Source: Paenimyroides tangerinum (lineage in GTDB: Bacteria; Bacteroidota; Bacteroidia; Flavobacteriales; Flavobacteriaceae). From it: a stretch of DNA of 64,000 nt. The translations under genes and the position numbers were made by a program. Numbering within the stretch: the first letter of the stretch is position 1; each line of letters starts with the position of its first letter. Where the stretch lies: assembly GCF_003865405.1 (NCBI RefSeq), contig NZ_RQVQ01000016.1:1-64000 (forward strand), written 5' to 3'. Shown here in pieces: positions 32,101 to 41,278 of the stretch. The notes beneath the pieces are model-generated. The model made no database searches. It was not told the origin of the DNA and saw only the letters and a list, made by a program, of their open reading frames with translations.

Positions 32101-32808
32101 TTAATTATTTGATTTAAAATCAGGGAACATTTCGGGATTGTCTTTTTTAGCTTGCTCTACTTTTTGCAAATATTCTTCAATAGAAATAATAGGTAATTTA
32201 GGTAATTCAAACTTTTCTACTTCATTAAAAGTGATACTTTTTGCTAAATATGCTATATATTGCTCTTGTAATTCCAACACTGCACCAGGTAAATTGTTAT
32301 AATTTTTAAAACCAGCTTCAAGTGGTATAGCTGGACAATACCAAACGGTCACAGGATAAAAACTACCTTTTGAATTTTCAATATTATTAGAGACTGCTTT
32401 ATAGCATAAATAGCCTCCTATTTCTTTAGTTTCATCATAAAATTCCCATATATATTTAATATTCGTACTTAACAAATAATCAGATGCTGAATAAATATAA
32501 TTTGAATTATAAAGAGAATAATTATTCTTTTTAATGTAATCATAAAAATCGGGGTTAAATAAGTCAATTAAAGAATATAAAACTGGATCTTGTTGAATAT
32601 CATTAACTAAAGAACAAATAGAAACGTTATTATATTTTTCAAATAGTAACTCTGTATTCTCAGCATTTTCTTCTAATCTTCTATAAATTGGGTCATCTGT
32701 GATTTTAAAATTCTCTTCTATAAGTTTTATATCGTACGTGATTTTGATATTGTTAATCTGCGAAAAACAAAAAATCGGTAACAGAAAAAAAATTATAATT
32801 CTTTTCAT
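32101..32808 (-). CDS. GLPGLI-related protein (GLPGLI-4), most diverged
   Basis: The signal KRIIIFFLLPIFCFSQ is followed by IKITYDIKLIEE, YIWEFYDETKEIGGYLCYKAV, then VWYCPAIPLEAGFKNYNNLPGAVLEL, where GLPGLI has become NLPGAV. The C-terminus is longer and charged (EQAKKDNPEMFPDFKSNN). The ATG at 32808 is preferred over an in-frame Met eight codons earlier. It has no small-protein gene in front; the divergent PQQ-like lipoprotein gene begins 131 bp upstream. Receptor stub B follows. Confidence 0.82.
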   Translation of the reverse strand: MKRIIIFFLLPIFCFSQINNIKITYDIKLIEENFKITDDPIYRRLEENAENTELLFEKYNNVSICSLVNDIQQDPVLYSLIDLFNPDFYDYIKKNNYSLYNSNYIYSASDYLLSTNIKYIWEFYDETKEIGGYLCYKAVSNNIENSKGSFYPVTVWYCPAIPLEAGFKNYNNLPGAVLELQEQYIAYLAKSITFNEVEKFELPKLPIISIEEYLQKVEQAKKDNPEMFPDFKSNN

Positions 32809-32920
32809 TTTTTTATAAAGTTGGTTAAACATATAACTAAATTATCTTGTTTTTATTTTATAAAATACTAAAAATACAAAATAACATAAATCAATTAACT
32901 TAAAAAGTCTTATTTTTATC

Positions 32921-32933
32921 AAAAAAAAAAAAA
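32921..32933 (+). repeat. Poly-A tract (13 A) before a start codon
   Basis: Thirteen consecutive A residues end 6 bp before the ATG of the PQQ-like lipoprotein gene. A second, out-of-frame ATG sits at the end of the run. Confidence 0.8.
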
Positions 32934-32939
32934 TGAAAA

Positions 32940-34229
32940 ATGAAAAAGCTCTTGCTAAAATTGTTAATTCTTTTAGGATTGGTGAGTTGTGATAATACAC
33001 AACAATCTGGTTCTTCAAGAGAAGTCAAAGTCGATGTTCCCAACGAAACTTTACTTGTTTCGAGTAAAGGAAGATTGGCAAATTTCAATTTAGAAACCAA
33101 AAAAATAACTTGGGAATATGTTTCAAAAGAAGATGCTGCTTTGAATCTAAACAGAAACTTGTTTTCATACGACAGCGAAAATATTTATCTACCGTTTGAA
33201 AGTGGTCGGTTTATATCTGCTCAAATCAATTCGGGCAAACTAAACTGGAATCTTGCACCACATACTACAAGTTACATGAACCAAATTATGGATGCTTCAA
33301 TGGATGAAAATGGTGAAATTCAATTTGATGAACAATCGAGTGAATATGTCGTTTTCATGAGTCAACCTTTGATTTATGACGAATTTGTTTACATCGCTTC
33401 TTGCAAAAGAGACGCAACGAATAAATCTAAATTTTATATTTTCAACAAAAAAGACGGCAGCACGCACCTTGTTGATGAAAATTCGACACATTATAACTTT
33501 TTTAAACCAGTAGAAAATAACTCCAACATTTATACAACCTCAGCGGTTTATTTAGACATGCATTACAAGCATGGAACTTTTGCTGGTTACGGTTTATATG
33601 AAGATGCCGCTTTTGAAAATCCACTTTACATTCAAATTCAAGCAAACAAAAACAGGTTGTTTTTTGGAGATGATAAAGGTGTGATTTACGCTTTGGCAGT
33701 TGGTGAAATTGGACTTAAAAAGAAAGGTGATATTTCTGACCCAAAAAATAATTTCATCGACCGAAAGGATTTATTCGAATGGAAATATAAGTCTGAAAAA
33801 TATCGATATGTTTATAATTTAAACACAGTTTTAACCAAGGATTTTTATATTGTGAATCTGCGTGCAGAAAATGAACAAAACGATGCAATCATTGCTTTAA
33901 ACATTGAAAACGGCAAGGAAGCTTGGATTTATGAAAACGAAGGACAAATAGAAAATTGGCATTTGGTCAACGATAAGATTACTGCTTTTACGAATGATAA
34001 GCTTTTTATGATTGACCTAAATGGAAAACTACTTTTTGAATTACCAACAACTGACAAAAATCTGGCTCCAATTTCAAACATCGAAATAAACAACCAAAAC
34101 AACCTCATTTATCTTTCAATTAATGGAATTGTCGAAGTAAATATCGAAACTAAAAAAACGGAACTTATCATTCCTTATGAATCGGAACCTGGAGGAATGG
34201 AACAAAATCAGATAAAATATTTTAAATAA
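32940..34229 (+). CDS. PQQ-like beta-propeller lipoprotein
   Basis: The lipobox is LVSC (Cys17) after a KKLLLKLLILLG signal. The body has repeated propeller blades of the PQQ/BamB type: GRLANFNLETKKITWEY, GRFISAQINSGKLNWNL, IALNIENGKEAWIYENEG and LYFELP-like strands, each with the K/G..xW docking pattern. Such proteins act as scaffolds at the membrane (BamB) or bind quinone cofactor in dehydrogenases; no dehydrogenase residues are evident. It is transcribed divergently from the GLPGLI array and ends in a strong terminator. Confidence 0.8.
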   Translation: MKKLLLKLLILLGLVSCDNTQQSGSSREVKVDVPNETLLVSSKGRLANFNLETKKITWEYVSKEDAALNLNRNLFSYDSENIYLPFESGRFISAQINSGKLNWNLAPHTTSYMNQIMDASMDENGEIQFDEQSSEYVVFMSQPLIYDEFVYIASCKRDATNKSKFYIFNKKDGSTHLVDENSTHYNFFKPVENNSNIYTTSAVYLDMHYKHGTFAGYGLYEDAAFENPLYIQIQANKNRLFFGDDKGVIYALAVGEIGLKKKGDISDPKNNFIDRKDLFEWKYKSEKYRYVYNLNTVLTKDFYIVNLRAENEQNDAIIALNIENGKEAWIYENEGQIENWHLVNDKITAFTNDKLFMIDLNGKLLFELPTTDKNLAPISNIEINNQNNLIYLSINGIVEVNIETKKTELIIPYESEPGGMEQNQIKYFK

Positions 34230-34233
34230 AACA

Positions 34234-34265
34234 AAAACGAGTCCGATGTATTTCGGACTCGTTTT
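34234..34265. terminator. Bidirectional terminator
   Basis: AAAACGAGTCCGA / TCGGACTCGTTTT, a 13-bp stem between convergent genes (PQQ-like lipoprotein and ssb). Confidence 0.85.
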
Positions 34266-34283
34266 GTTTAATCAATGAAATAT

Positions 34284-34610
34284 TTAAAACAATACAATTT
34301 CATTGATAACAATTTCAGTTACATAACGTTTATTTCCTTCCTTATCATCATAAGTGCGATAGGTTAATTTCCCTTCAACTGCAATCTCTTTTCCCTTTTC
34401 GATAAATTTTTCAATGATTTCGGCAACTTTACCCCAAGCAACCAAATTGTGCCATTGCGTATTTTCTACTTTCTCATTTTTATCGTTATAATAAACTTCA
34501 TTTGTTGCTAAAGTTAGGGTTGCAACTTTTTTTCCTCCATCAAAGTTTTTAACTTCTGGATTGTTTCCTACACGTCCAATTAATCTAACGCTGTTTCTTA
34601 ATGTACTCAT
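34284..34610 (-). CDS. ssb: Single-stranded DNA-binding protein, short form
   Basis: The OB-fold SSB core is complete: SVRLIGRVGNNPEVKNF, VATLTLATNEVYYN, WHNLVAWGKVAEIIEKFIEKG and KEIAVEGKLTYRTYDDKEGN. At 108 residues it stops directly after the last strand and lacks both the flexible linker and the acidic DDDIPF-type tip that recruits partner proteins. A second, full-length SSB probably exists elsewhere in the genome. It stands alone between a terminator and a membrane-protein gene. Confidence 0.9.
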   Translation of the reverse strand: MSTLRNSVRLIGRVGNNPEVKNFDGGKKVATLTLATNEVYYNDKNEKVENTQWHNLVAWGKVAEIIEKFIEKGKEIAVEGKLTYRTYDDKEGNKRYVTEIVINEIVLF

Positions 34611-34827
34611 GGCTTATAAATTTTGATATTAAACATTTGATTTGTTTCTGGAGCAAAGTTGCAACAGTTCTCAAATTTTATTCGGTTAATAATCATTTAA
34701 AATCGAATGTAAGTATTTGTTGTCGTTTGTTGTTGTTGGATTTTATTGATGAACCTCAACAAAAATCAAACTTGTACCTGAAAAAAGATTTAATACAATT
34801 TTATTAAAAGTTCTAAACGAGAATAGC

Positions 34828-34835
34828 TATTTTTG
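34828..34835 (+). promoter_or_regulatory. -7 box of the 34850 gene
   Basis: TATTTTTG; it overlaps a GTG codon that extends the frame, so transcription starts after that GTG and the ATG at 34850 must be the true start. Confidence 0.55.
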
Positions 34836-34849
34836 TGAAAATTAAATTT

Positions 34850-35308
34850 ATGATTACTTCAAAATTTTCAAATACAGCTTATTTTTATAGTATTCTTGTT
34901 ATTTCATTTCCAATTATTTCAGCATATTTTGTTCGAAAAATTTTGGGCTTTACAAACGGAGATTACAATTGGCAAATTATTTTATTTCTAGTTTTTGCTG
35001 CTATTCTAATTTTAGCTGTTGTGATTTGGGGATTTTTTGTAGAAATGAATGTTCGTATGGCAAAGTTTATTTTGGACGACGAAAAAATTGTCATTAAACA
35101 ATTACTTGGAATCGGGACGCAACGCCAACACAATTGGAAAGACCTTCAAGGTTTTGTGATTCGAAGTTTTGTGACTCGTGGTCAACATCAAGAACATTTA
35201 TATTTGATTAAAGAAAATAAATCTGTTGCCGTAATGTCGAGTTTATATATGAAAAATTATATGGAAGTTCGAAATCAAATTACACAACATTTAGAACTTT
35301 TAAAATAG
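34850..35308 (+). CDS. Membrane protein with PH-like domain, unknown function
   Basis: Two TM helices (about residues 12-28 and 42-66) are followed by a ~80-residue soluble domain of alternating strands: FILDDEKIVIKQLLGIGTQR, HNWKDLQGFVIRSFV, HLYLIKENKSVAVM. It ends in a helix (MEVRNQITQHLELL), a PH/bPH-like arrangement. The start is set at ATG 34850 because a consensus -7 box overlaps the alternative GTG at 34835. No specific function. Confidence 0.7.
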   Translation: MITSKFSNTAYFYSILVISFPIISAYFVRKILGFTNGDYNWQIILFLVFAAILILAVVIWGFFVEMNVRMAKFILDDEKIVIKQLLGIGTQRQHNWKDLQGFVIRSFVTRGQHQEHLYLIKENKSVAVMSSLYMKNYMEVRNQITQHLELLK

Positions 35309-35316
35309 TTAATAAC

Positions 35317-35345
35317 GAGCGAAGAAATGACTTCGCTTTTTTTTT
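35317..35345 (+). terminator. Rho-independent terminator
   Basis: AGCGAAG / CTTCGCT hairpin followed by nine T. Confidence 0.8.
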
Positions 35346-35384
35346 CGTCAAATTGAAATTTGTTTTGTAATTTTAAAAGAAAAA

Positions 35385-35735
35385 ATGAGTAAAGTTTGCT
35401 TAGAATGTGGTGATAAAATAATTGGCAGAGAAGACAAAAAGTTTTGTAACGACAGTTGTAGAAACACGTTTAACAACAAACAAAACAAAGATGCCACCAA
35501 TTTGATGCGTAATATCAACAATCGATTACGCAAAAATTATCGTATTCTGTGCGAATTAAATCCTGAAGAAAAATCAAAAACTACACGTTCAAAACTTTTA
35601 CAAATGGGTTTTGAATTTGAATACTTCACTTCCATTTACACAACCAAAAATGCAACAACTTATTTTTTCGTTTACGACCAAGGTTATATGTTAATCGAAA
35701 ATGATTGGTTTATTTTAGTAAAACGAAATTCGTAA
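35385..35735 (+). CDS. Zinc-ribbon protein (DUF2116-like)
   Basis: The N-terminal treble-clef/zinc ribbon has CLEC (Cys5, Cys8) and FCNDSC (Cys21, Cys25), the pattern of DUF2116-type ribbons that accompany small nucleic-acid-linked proteins. A basic helix (NLMRNINNRLRKNYRILCEL) and a beta-rich C-terminus (FEFEYFTSIYT, TTYFFVYDQGY) follow. The function is unknown; RNA or DNA contact is plausible from the charge. The stop codon directly abuts the ATG of the next gene, so the two are cotranscribed. Confidence 0.75.
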   Translation: MSKVCLECGDKIIGREDKKFCNDSCRNTFNNKQNKDATNLMRNINNRLRKNYRILCELNPEEKSKTTRSKLLQMGFEFEYFTSIYTTKNATTYFFVYDQGYMLIENDWFILVKRNS

Positions 35736-36215
35736 ATGTTTACAAATTTATTAGCTTTCCATTCCATTTTCAGATGGTTGGTTTTGGCCGCTCTTTTTGC
35801 TACTTGTATTCTTTTTGTTTACAAACACTTTACAAATAAAATACTAAGCCTAAAAGATTATCGTTTCTTGCAAGTGGTTTGTTTGATTCTAAATATTCAA
35901 TTTATATTAGGTGTTTTACTATTTTCAAAAAGTCAATTAGCTTTATTATTTTGGGACAATTTTCAAGAAACCGTAAAATTACGTCAACCTCGTTTCTTCG
36001 GATTAGAACATCCGTCGATGATGATTCTTGGAATTTTATTATTCAATTGTTTCACGTTTAAAATCCGAAATAAAATCAACACAAAAGAAGCATTTACTTA
36101 TTTCTCAAAAAGATTCATCCTTATATTAATCATCATTTTAAGCTCCATTCCTTGGTCATTTTCTCCATTAACGCATCGTCCGAATTATAGAAGTTTAGAA
36201 TTAACTAATTTTTAG
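35736..36215 (+). CDS. Four-TM membrane protein, unknown function
   Basis: The 159-residue protein has four predicted TM helices (about 10-28, 45-65, 92-108, 125-143). Motifs include LLAFHSIFRWLVLAAL at the N-terminus, LGLEHP-like FFGLEHPSMMILG in the third helix and SPLTHRPNYR near the end. His and Trp/Arg placed at helix ends recall small haem- or quinone-associated membrane proteins, but this is only a resemblance. It starts immediately after the zinc-ribbon gene. Confidence 0.75.
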   Translation: MFTNLLAFHSIFRWLVLAALFATCILFVYKHFTNKILSLKDYRFLQVVCLILNIQFILGVLLFSKSQLALLFWDNFQETVKLRQPRFFGLEHPSMMILGILLFNCFTFKIRNKINTKEAFTYFSKRFILILIIILSSIPWSFSPLTHRPNYRSLELTNF

Positions 36216-36275
36216 CCTAATTATTTATTTTCTATATACTGAAATTTAGTAATTTAGATAAATATGCTATAAAAA

Positions 36276-37811
36276 ATGGAAAGACAAATAAATAAAGTAG
36301 AACTACGAAATCTTGAAATTGAAGATTATATCGAGCTTAAAAAATCAATGGTTCAATCTTACGAAGATGAAGACATTGAAGATTTATATTGGAAAAAAGA
36401 TGAAATCAAACGTTTACTGAAAATTTTTCCTGAAGGACAAATTGTTATTGTAGTTGATGATGTGGTAGTTGGAGCGGCACTTTCTTTAATTGTTGATGAA
36501 ACTTTAGCTCTATCTAATCACAAATACAACGATATCATTACCGATAGTAAATTTAAATCGCATAACGACGATGGCGATGTTTTATACGGAATTGATGTTT
36601 TCATAAATCCAGAATATCGTGGTTTACGTTTAGGTCGTCGTTTGTACGATGCGCGTAAAGAATTATGCGAAACCTTAAACTTAAAATCAATTATTTTCGC
36701 AGGACGAATACCAAATTATCACAATTACTCAGCAGAATTAACTCCGAAACAATATTTAGAAAAAGTAAAGAATACCGAAATTCACGATTCGGTAATTTCC
36801 TTTCAAATCAACAATGATTTTCATATCAAACGCTTACTCCGAAATTATCTCGAAGGCGACCATAGTTCGAAAGATTATGCAGTTTTATTGGAATGGAACA
36901 ATATTGCTTACGAAAAAACACCAACCTTAATTAACGTTAAAAAAAGTGTGGTTCGTTTAGGTTTGATACAATGGCAAATGCGTTCGCTAAATAATTTAGA
37001 CGAATTTTTTGATCAAGCTGAATTCTTTATAGATGCTGTTTCGGGTTACGAAAGTGATTTTGCTTGCTTCCCAGAATTGTTCATTGCACCGTTAATGGCT
37101 GATTATAATCATATGAGCGAATCAGAAGCCATTCGTGAAATATCTAAATTCACAGAACCGATTCGTAAAAAATTTCAAGAATTTGCAATTTCATATAACA
37201 TCAATATCATTACTGGAAGTATGCCGTTTTTAGACGATGAAGACGAAATGCTTTATAATGTTGGATTTCTTTGCAAACGAGATGGTTCATCAGAAATGTA
37301 TCGCAAAATTCATATCACTCCAAACGAACGAATGTACTGGGGAATGCAAGGCGGCGATGTCATTCAAACCTTTGATACCGATTGTGGTAAAATTGGAATT
37401 ATCATTTGTTACGATGTCGAATTCCCAGAACTTTCACGATTAATGGGCGATCAAGGAATGGAAATTTTATTTGTTCCGTATTTAACCGATACACAAAATG
37501 GTTATACAAGAGTTCGAAATTGTGCACAAGCTCGTGCAATAGAAAACGAATGTTATGTAGCAATTACAGGTTGTGTAGGTAATTTACCAAAAGTAAATAA
37601 TATGGATATTCAGTTTGGTCAAGCAGCTGTTTTCACTCCATCAGATTTTGCTTTTCCTACAAATGGTGTAAAAGCAGAAGCAACTCCGAATACAGAAATG
37701 ACATTAATTGTAGATGTTGACTTAAATTTGCTAAAAGAATTACACGAACACGGTAGCGTTCGAATTAAAAAAGACCGCCGTACCGATTTATACAATTTAA
37801 GAGCCAAATGA
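36276..37811 (+). CDS. Fused GNAT acetyltransferase / carbon-nitrogen hydrolase
   Basis: Residues ~1-210 form a GNAT domain with the acetyl-CoA loop YRGLRLGRRL (114-123). Residues ~225-505 form a nitrilase-superfamily domain with the catalytic triad Glu267 (CFPELF), Lys344 (YRKIHITPNE) and Cys378 (IIICYDVEFPEL). This two-domain protein is widespread; the hydrolase half acts on amides or nitriles, the substrate being unknown. The length (511) matches the known fusion. The stop overlaps the next ATG (ATGA). Confidence 0.92.
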   Translation: MERQINKVELRNLEIEDYIELKKSMVQSYEDEDIEDLYWKKDEIKRLLKIFPEGQIVIVVDDVVVGAALSLIVDETLALSNHKYNDIITDSKFKSHNDDGDVLYGIDVFINPEYRGLRLGRRLYDARKELCETLNLKSIIFAGRIPNYHNYSAELTPKQYLEKVKNTEIHDSVISFQINNDFHIKRLLRNYLEGDHSSKDYAVLLEWNNIAYEKTPTLINVKKSVVRLGLIQWQMRSLNNLDEFFDQAEFFIDAVSGYESDFACFPELFIAPLMADYNHMSESEAIREISKFTEPIRKKFQEFAISYNINIITGSMPFLDDEDEMLYNVGFLCKRDGSSEMYRKIHITPNERMYWGMQGGDVIQTFDTDCGKIGIIICYDVEFPELSRLMGDQGMEILFVPYLTDTQNGYTRVRNCAQARAIENECYVAITGCVGNLPKVNNMDIQFGQAAVFTPSDFAFPTNGVKAEATPNTEMTLIVDVDLNLLKELHEHGSVRIKKDRRTDLYNLRAK

Positions 37812-38599
37812 AAAATATAAGTATTCTTGGTGGCGGCTGGTTGGGATTTCCTTTAGGAAAACAATTAGCTAAAAAACATCAAGTTAAAATAAGTACCACT
37901 TCAGAAAATAAATTAACCTTGTTTTCTGAAGCTGGTTTAAAACCTTTTTTGTTGGAAGTTCCGTCACACGAACAAATTACAACGAACAATTTTTTCTCAA
38001 ATTGTGATATTCTGATTATAACTATTCCACCAAATCGCAAAAAAAGCGAAGCAATGGAATATGTTTCTAAAATGAATTGGATTATTTCACAGGCAGAAAA
38101 GCATCAAATTAAACAAGTTATTTACACCAGTTCTACATCGGTTTATGATGGTTTAGAAAACGAAGTTGATGAAACAACCATTTTAAAAGAAGATAATCTT
38201 CGTGCTAATGAAATTATCATCAATGAAGAAAACTTACTTGAAAACGTAAATTTTATAACAACCATTTTACGTTTAGGTGGATTATTCGGAGAAGAAAGAC
38301 ATCCAGTTAAATTCTTAGCTAAAAAAGAAGTTAACGAAAACGGAAACGAACCTGTGAATATGTTGCATTTGTACGATGCAATTGATGCCATTTTAACGGT
38401 AATTGAAAAACCAATCGAAAACGAAATTTACAACTTGGTTTATCCACAATACGATACCCGAGAAATTTTCTATAATAAAGCAGCAAATGAATTAAACTTA
38501 TCATTAGCCAGTTTTAAAACCGTAGAATTTCCTAAAAACAGAAAAGTTTCAAGTGAAAAATTTCAAAATAAACACAAATTTACTTTCAAACATTTTTAA
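37808..38599 (+). CDS. NAD(P)-dependent SDR/epimerase-like protein (YeeZ-type)
   Basis: It begins with the dinucleotide-binding turn ISILGGGWLGFPLGKQLAK (GxGxxG variant GGGWLG). It continues with the ILIITIPPNRKKSEAM segment and the IYTSSTSVYDG strand (Ser and Tyr of extended SDRs), then LRLGGLFGEERHPVKFLA. The WLG start and short length (263) are characteristic of YeeZ-like proteins of unknown substrate. Its start overlaps the GNAT-nitrilase stop by four bases, indicating coupling. Confidence 0.82.
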   Translation: MKNISILGGGWLGFPLGKQLAKKHQVKISTTSENKLTLFSEAGLKPFLLEVPSHEQITTNNFFSNCDILIITIPPNRKKSEAMEYVSKMNWIISQAEKHQIKQVIYTSSTSVYDGLENEVDETTILKEDNLRANEIIINEENLLENVNFITTILRLGGLFGEERHPVKFLAKKEVNENGNEPVNMLHLYDAIDAILTVIEKPIENEIYNLVYPQYDTREIFYNKAANELNLSLASFKTVEFPKNRKVSSEKFQNKHKFTFKHF

Positions 38600-39116
38600 A
38601 TAAAAACACCCATCTATCACTAGATGGGCATTTCCCTTATAAAACATAATAAAAACACTACTTTTTAATAGTTTGCAAATAATTTCTGAATCATCTACAA
38701 AACAAATATAGAAAATATTTTAAAATATTAACTATAAAAAAACATATTTAAAAATTAAAGTATAATATTTTTACATTATCATCAACACAAAAAAGAATAC
38801 ATTCGATTATTCTAGGTATTTTTCAAAAAACAATAAAACAATAGCAATAGTTCAAAATAATTTTTGAAGAATTCATTTTTTGGGCATTCCCTCGCAGAAA
38901 ACATTTTATCTCAAAAATAGAAAAAGCCCAACTGCTCGGTCAGGCTTTTCGCTATATCTTTTATGTTTACTTCGGCTCCGCTCAGTCAACATTAAAAGGA
39001 TGCCGCTGCAATCCCTAATGCGAAATAAGTCATAAAGTCAAAAGTTTATAAGTTTATAAGTTTTAAAGTTTTTAAAATTCAATCTAAATTTCGACTTTCA
39101 TCTTTCATCTTTAAGA
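38600..39116. other. 517-bp intergenic region with dispersed repeat B
   Basis: It contains a small hairpin (CCCATCTA / TAGATGGG, 38609-38628) just after the SDR gene, AT-rich sequence with no frame, dispersed repeat copy B, and short AAGTTTATAAG direct repeats near 39045. No gene is seen. Confidence 0.6.
38943..39014 (+). repeat. Dispersed intergenic repeat, copy B
   Basis: It shares CGCTATATCTTTT, CTCCGCTCAG, CAACATTAAAAGGATGCCGC and a C-A-A-T-C end with copy A. Its left flank has been replaced by another hairpin (AAAAGCC...GGCTTTT, starting near 38921). Confidence 0.75.
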
Positions 39117-41243
39117 CTAAATAACCATCGTTAACTGCAAACGTTTTTTAGCTACATCAACTTCCAAAACCTTAACCTGAACGTGTTGATGTAATTTAAC
39201 CACTTCGTTTACATCACTTACAAAACCATCTTTAAGTTGCGAAATGTGAACCAAACCACCTTCTTTAATTCCTATGTCAACAAAACAACCAAAATTGGTA
39301 ATGTTGTTCACAATTCCGTTGTAAATATTTCCAACAACCACCTCGTTAATGGTTTTTAAATTCGCATCAAACTCTAAAACTTTAGCGTTTTTACGCGGAT
39401 CAATTCCTGGTTTTTCTAACTCTTTAACCAAATCTTGTAAATACAAAATTCCAAAATCGTTAGACACATATTTTTGTAAATCTATTTTAGCAATCAAATC
39501 TTTATTTCCGATTAAATCAGCTAAAGAAACTTTCAAATCTTTTGCCATCTTTTCAACCAATGCATAAGCTTCTGGATGAACCGATGAATTATCTAACGGA
39601 TGTTCGGCATTAAAAATTCGAACAAAGGCTGCCGCTTGCTGATATGCTTTTTCACCTAAACGAGGAACTTTTTTTAATTGTTTTCTGTTGGTAAAAGCAC
39701 CATTTTCTGCACGGAAATTCACTATATTTTCCGCCATCTTTTCACCAATACCCGAAACATAACTCAATAAGGACTTACTTGCCGTATTTAGGTTTACACC
39801 AACTTTATTCACCGAACGCATTACTACAGCATCTAACTCATTTTTCAATAAGGTTTGATCTACATCGTGTTGGTATTGCCCTACTCCAATTGATTTTGGA
39901 TCAATCTTCACCAATTCTGCCAACGGATCTTGTAAACGACGACCAATAGAAACCGCTCCACGAACCGTTACATCGTAATTCGGGAATTCGTCACGAGCAA
40001 TTTTAGAAGCTGAATAAACCGAAGCTCCAGCTTCACTAACCACAAACACTTGAATAGGATTATCGAAAGCTATCTTTTTAATAAAAAATTCGGTTTCTCT
40101 AGAAGCCGTTCCATTTCCAATTGCAATCGCATCAATCTTATACGAGTTAGCCATAGAACGCACTTTTTTTATAGCCATCGTAGTATCTTTTTGAGGTGCA
40201 TGTGGAAAAATAGTTTCGTTATACAACAAGTTTCCATTTTCATCAACACAAACCACTTTACAACCTGTTTTAAAACCAGGATCGATAGCTAACACGCGTT
40301 TTTCACCTAACGGAGCGGATAATAACAACTGTGATAAATTTTCTGAAAAGACACCAATAGATTGCAAATCTGCTTTTAATTTAGCTTCTTGCAAAACCTC
40401 ATTGGAAAGCGTTGGTTCTAATAAACGTTTGTATGAATCGGCAATGGCTTTTTCTATATGAACAGCTGTTTCGTGATTTGGATTTTTAATAATCGTTTCT
40501 TGCATAAAAGCCAAAGCTTCTTCTTTATCGATAGCCACATCCAACTTAACAAAACCTTCGTTAGTTGCACGTAACATAGCCAATAAGCGGTGTGATGGAG
40601 CTTTTACTAACGATTCGCTCCAATCAAAATATTGCTCGTATTTAGAAGCTCCTTCTTCGTCTTTCTTAGCTTTAACAACTTTGGTTGAAACGGTTGAATT
40701 ACGTTGATATTTTCTACGTAAAGCTTTACGAACAAACATATTTTCGTTAATCCATTCAGCCATAATATCACGCGCTCCTTGCAAAGCATCGTCCTCATTC
40801 GCTACTTTATCATTCAAATATTTCGATGCAACAAAATCTAAATCGTTTACATTTTGCGACATCAACATTTTAGCCAAAGGTTCTAACCCGTTTTCACGAG
40901 CTGTATCGGCTTTAGTTTTGCGCTTCTTTTTGTACGGAAGGTAAATATCTTCCAATTCTGTTAAATCGTAACTAGCTTCGATTTTAGCTTTTAAAATGTC
41001 AGTTAATTGATTTTGCTCTTCAATTGATTTTAAAATAGCTTCTTTACGTTTGATGATTTCTTCAAAACGAGCCGAAGTTTTGGCAATCGTTTCAATCTGA
41101 ACCTCATCTAAATTACCGGTTTGGTCTTTTCTATATCTAGAAATAAACGGAATGGTAGCATCTTCAGATAAAAGTTTCAGAGTATTTTCTATATTTTTTG
41201 GAGCAGTTTTTAAAAACTGTTGGATATATTGAATTACATTCAT
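39117..41243 (-). CDS. tex: Tex-family RNA-binding protein
   Basis: The 708-residue protein has all Tex segments: an N-terminal helical domain (FISRYRKDQTGNLDEVQI, IYLPYKKKRKTKADTARENG), a YqgF/RuvC-like domain (VLAIDPGFKTGCKVVCVDE), a helix-hairpin-helix region (LLSYVSGIGEKMAENIVNFR), and a C-terminal S1 RNA-binding domain (YNGIVNNITNFGCFVDIG, then GLVHISQL). Tex affects transcription and translation under stress. The promoter region is shared with the divergent DUF1294 gene. Confidence 0.95.
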   Translation of the reverse strand: MNVIQYIQQFLKTAPKNIENTLKLLSEDATIPFISRYRKDQTGNLDEVQIETIAKTSARFEEIIKRKEAILKSIEEQNQLTDILKAKIEASYDLTELEDIYLPYKKKRKTKADTARENGLEPLAKMLMSQNVNDLDFVASKYLNDKVANEDDALQGARDIMAEWINENMFVRKALRRKYQRNSTVSTKVVKAKKDEEGASKYEQYFDWSESLVKAPSHRLLAMLRATNEGFVKLDVAIDKEEALAFMQETIIKNPNHETAVHIEKAIADSYKRLLEPTLSNEVLQEAKLKADLQSIGVFSENLSQLLLSAPLGEKRVLAIDPGFKTGCKVVCVDENGNLLYNETIFPHAPQKDTTMAIKKVRSMANSYKIDAIAIGNGTASRETEFFIKKIAFDNPIQVFVVSEAGASVYSASKIARDEFPNYDVTVRGAVSIGRRLQDPLAELVKIDPKSIGVGQYQHDVDQTLLKNELDAVVMRSVNKVGVNLNTASKSLLSYVSGIGEKMAENIVNFRAENGAFTNRKQLKKVPRLGEKAYQQAAAFVRIFNAEHPLDNSSVHPEAYALVEKMAKDLKVSLADLIGNKDLIAKIDLQKYVSNDFGILYLQDLVKELEKPGIDPRKNAKVLEFDANLKTINEVVVGNIYNGIVNNITNFGCFVDIGIKEGGLVHISQLKDGFVSDVNEVVKLHQHVQVKVLEVDVAKKRLQLTMVI

Positions 41244-41270
41244 TAGGTCGGATTTAAAAAGCGAAAATAC

Positions 41271-41278
41271 TACCTTTG
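41271..41278 (+). promoter_or_regulatory. -7 box of the DUF1294 gene
   Basis: TACCTTTG, 17 bp before the ATG. On the opposite strand a TATTTTCG variant for tex overlaps the same region. Confidence 0.5.

Noticed and set aside
34835-34849. GTG start giving a five-residue longer membrane protein
   Set aside because: The GTG overlaps a consensus -7 promoter element, so it would not be in the transcript.
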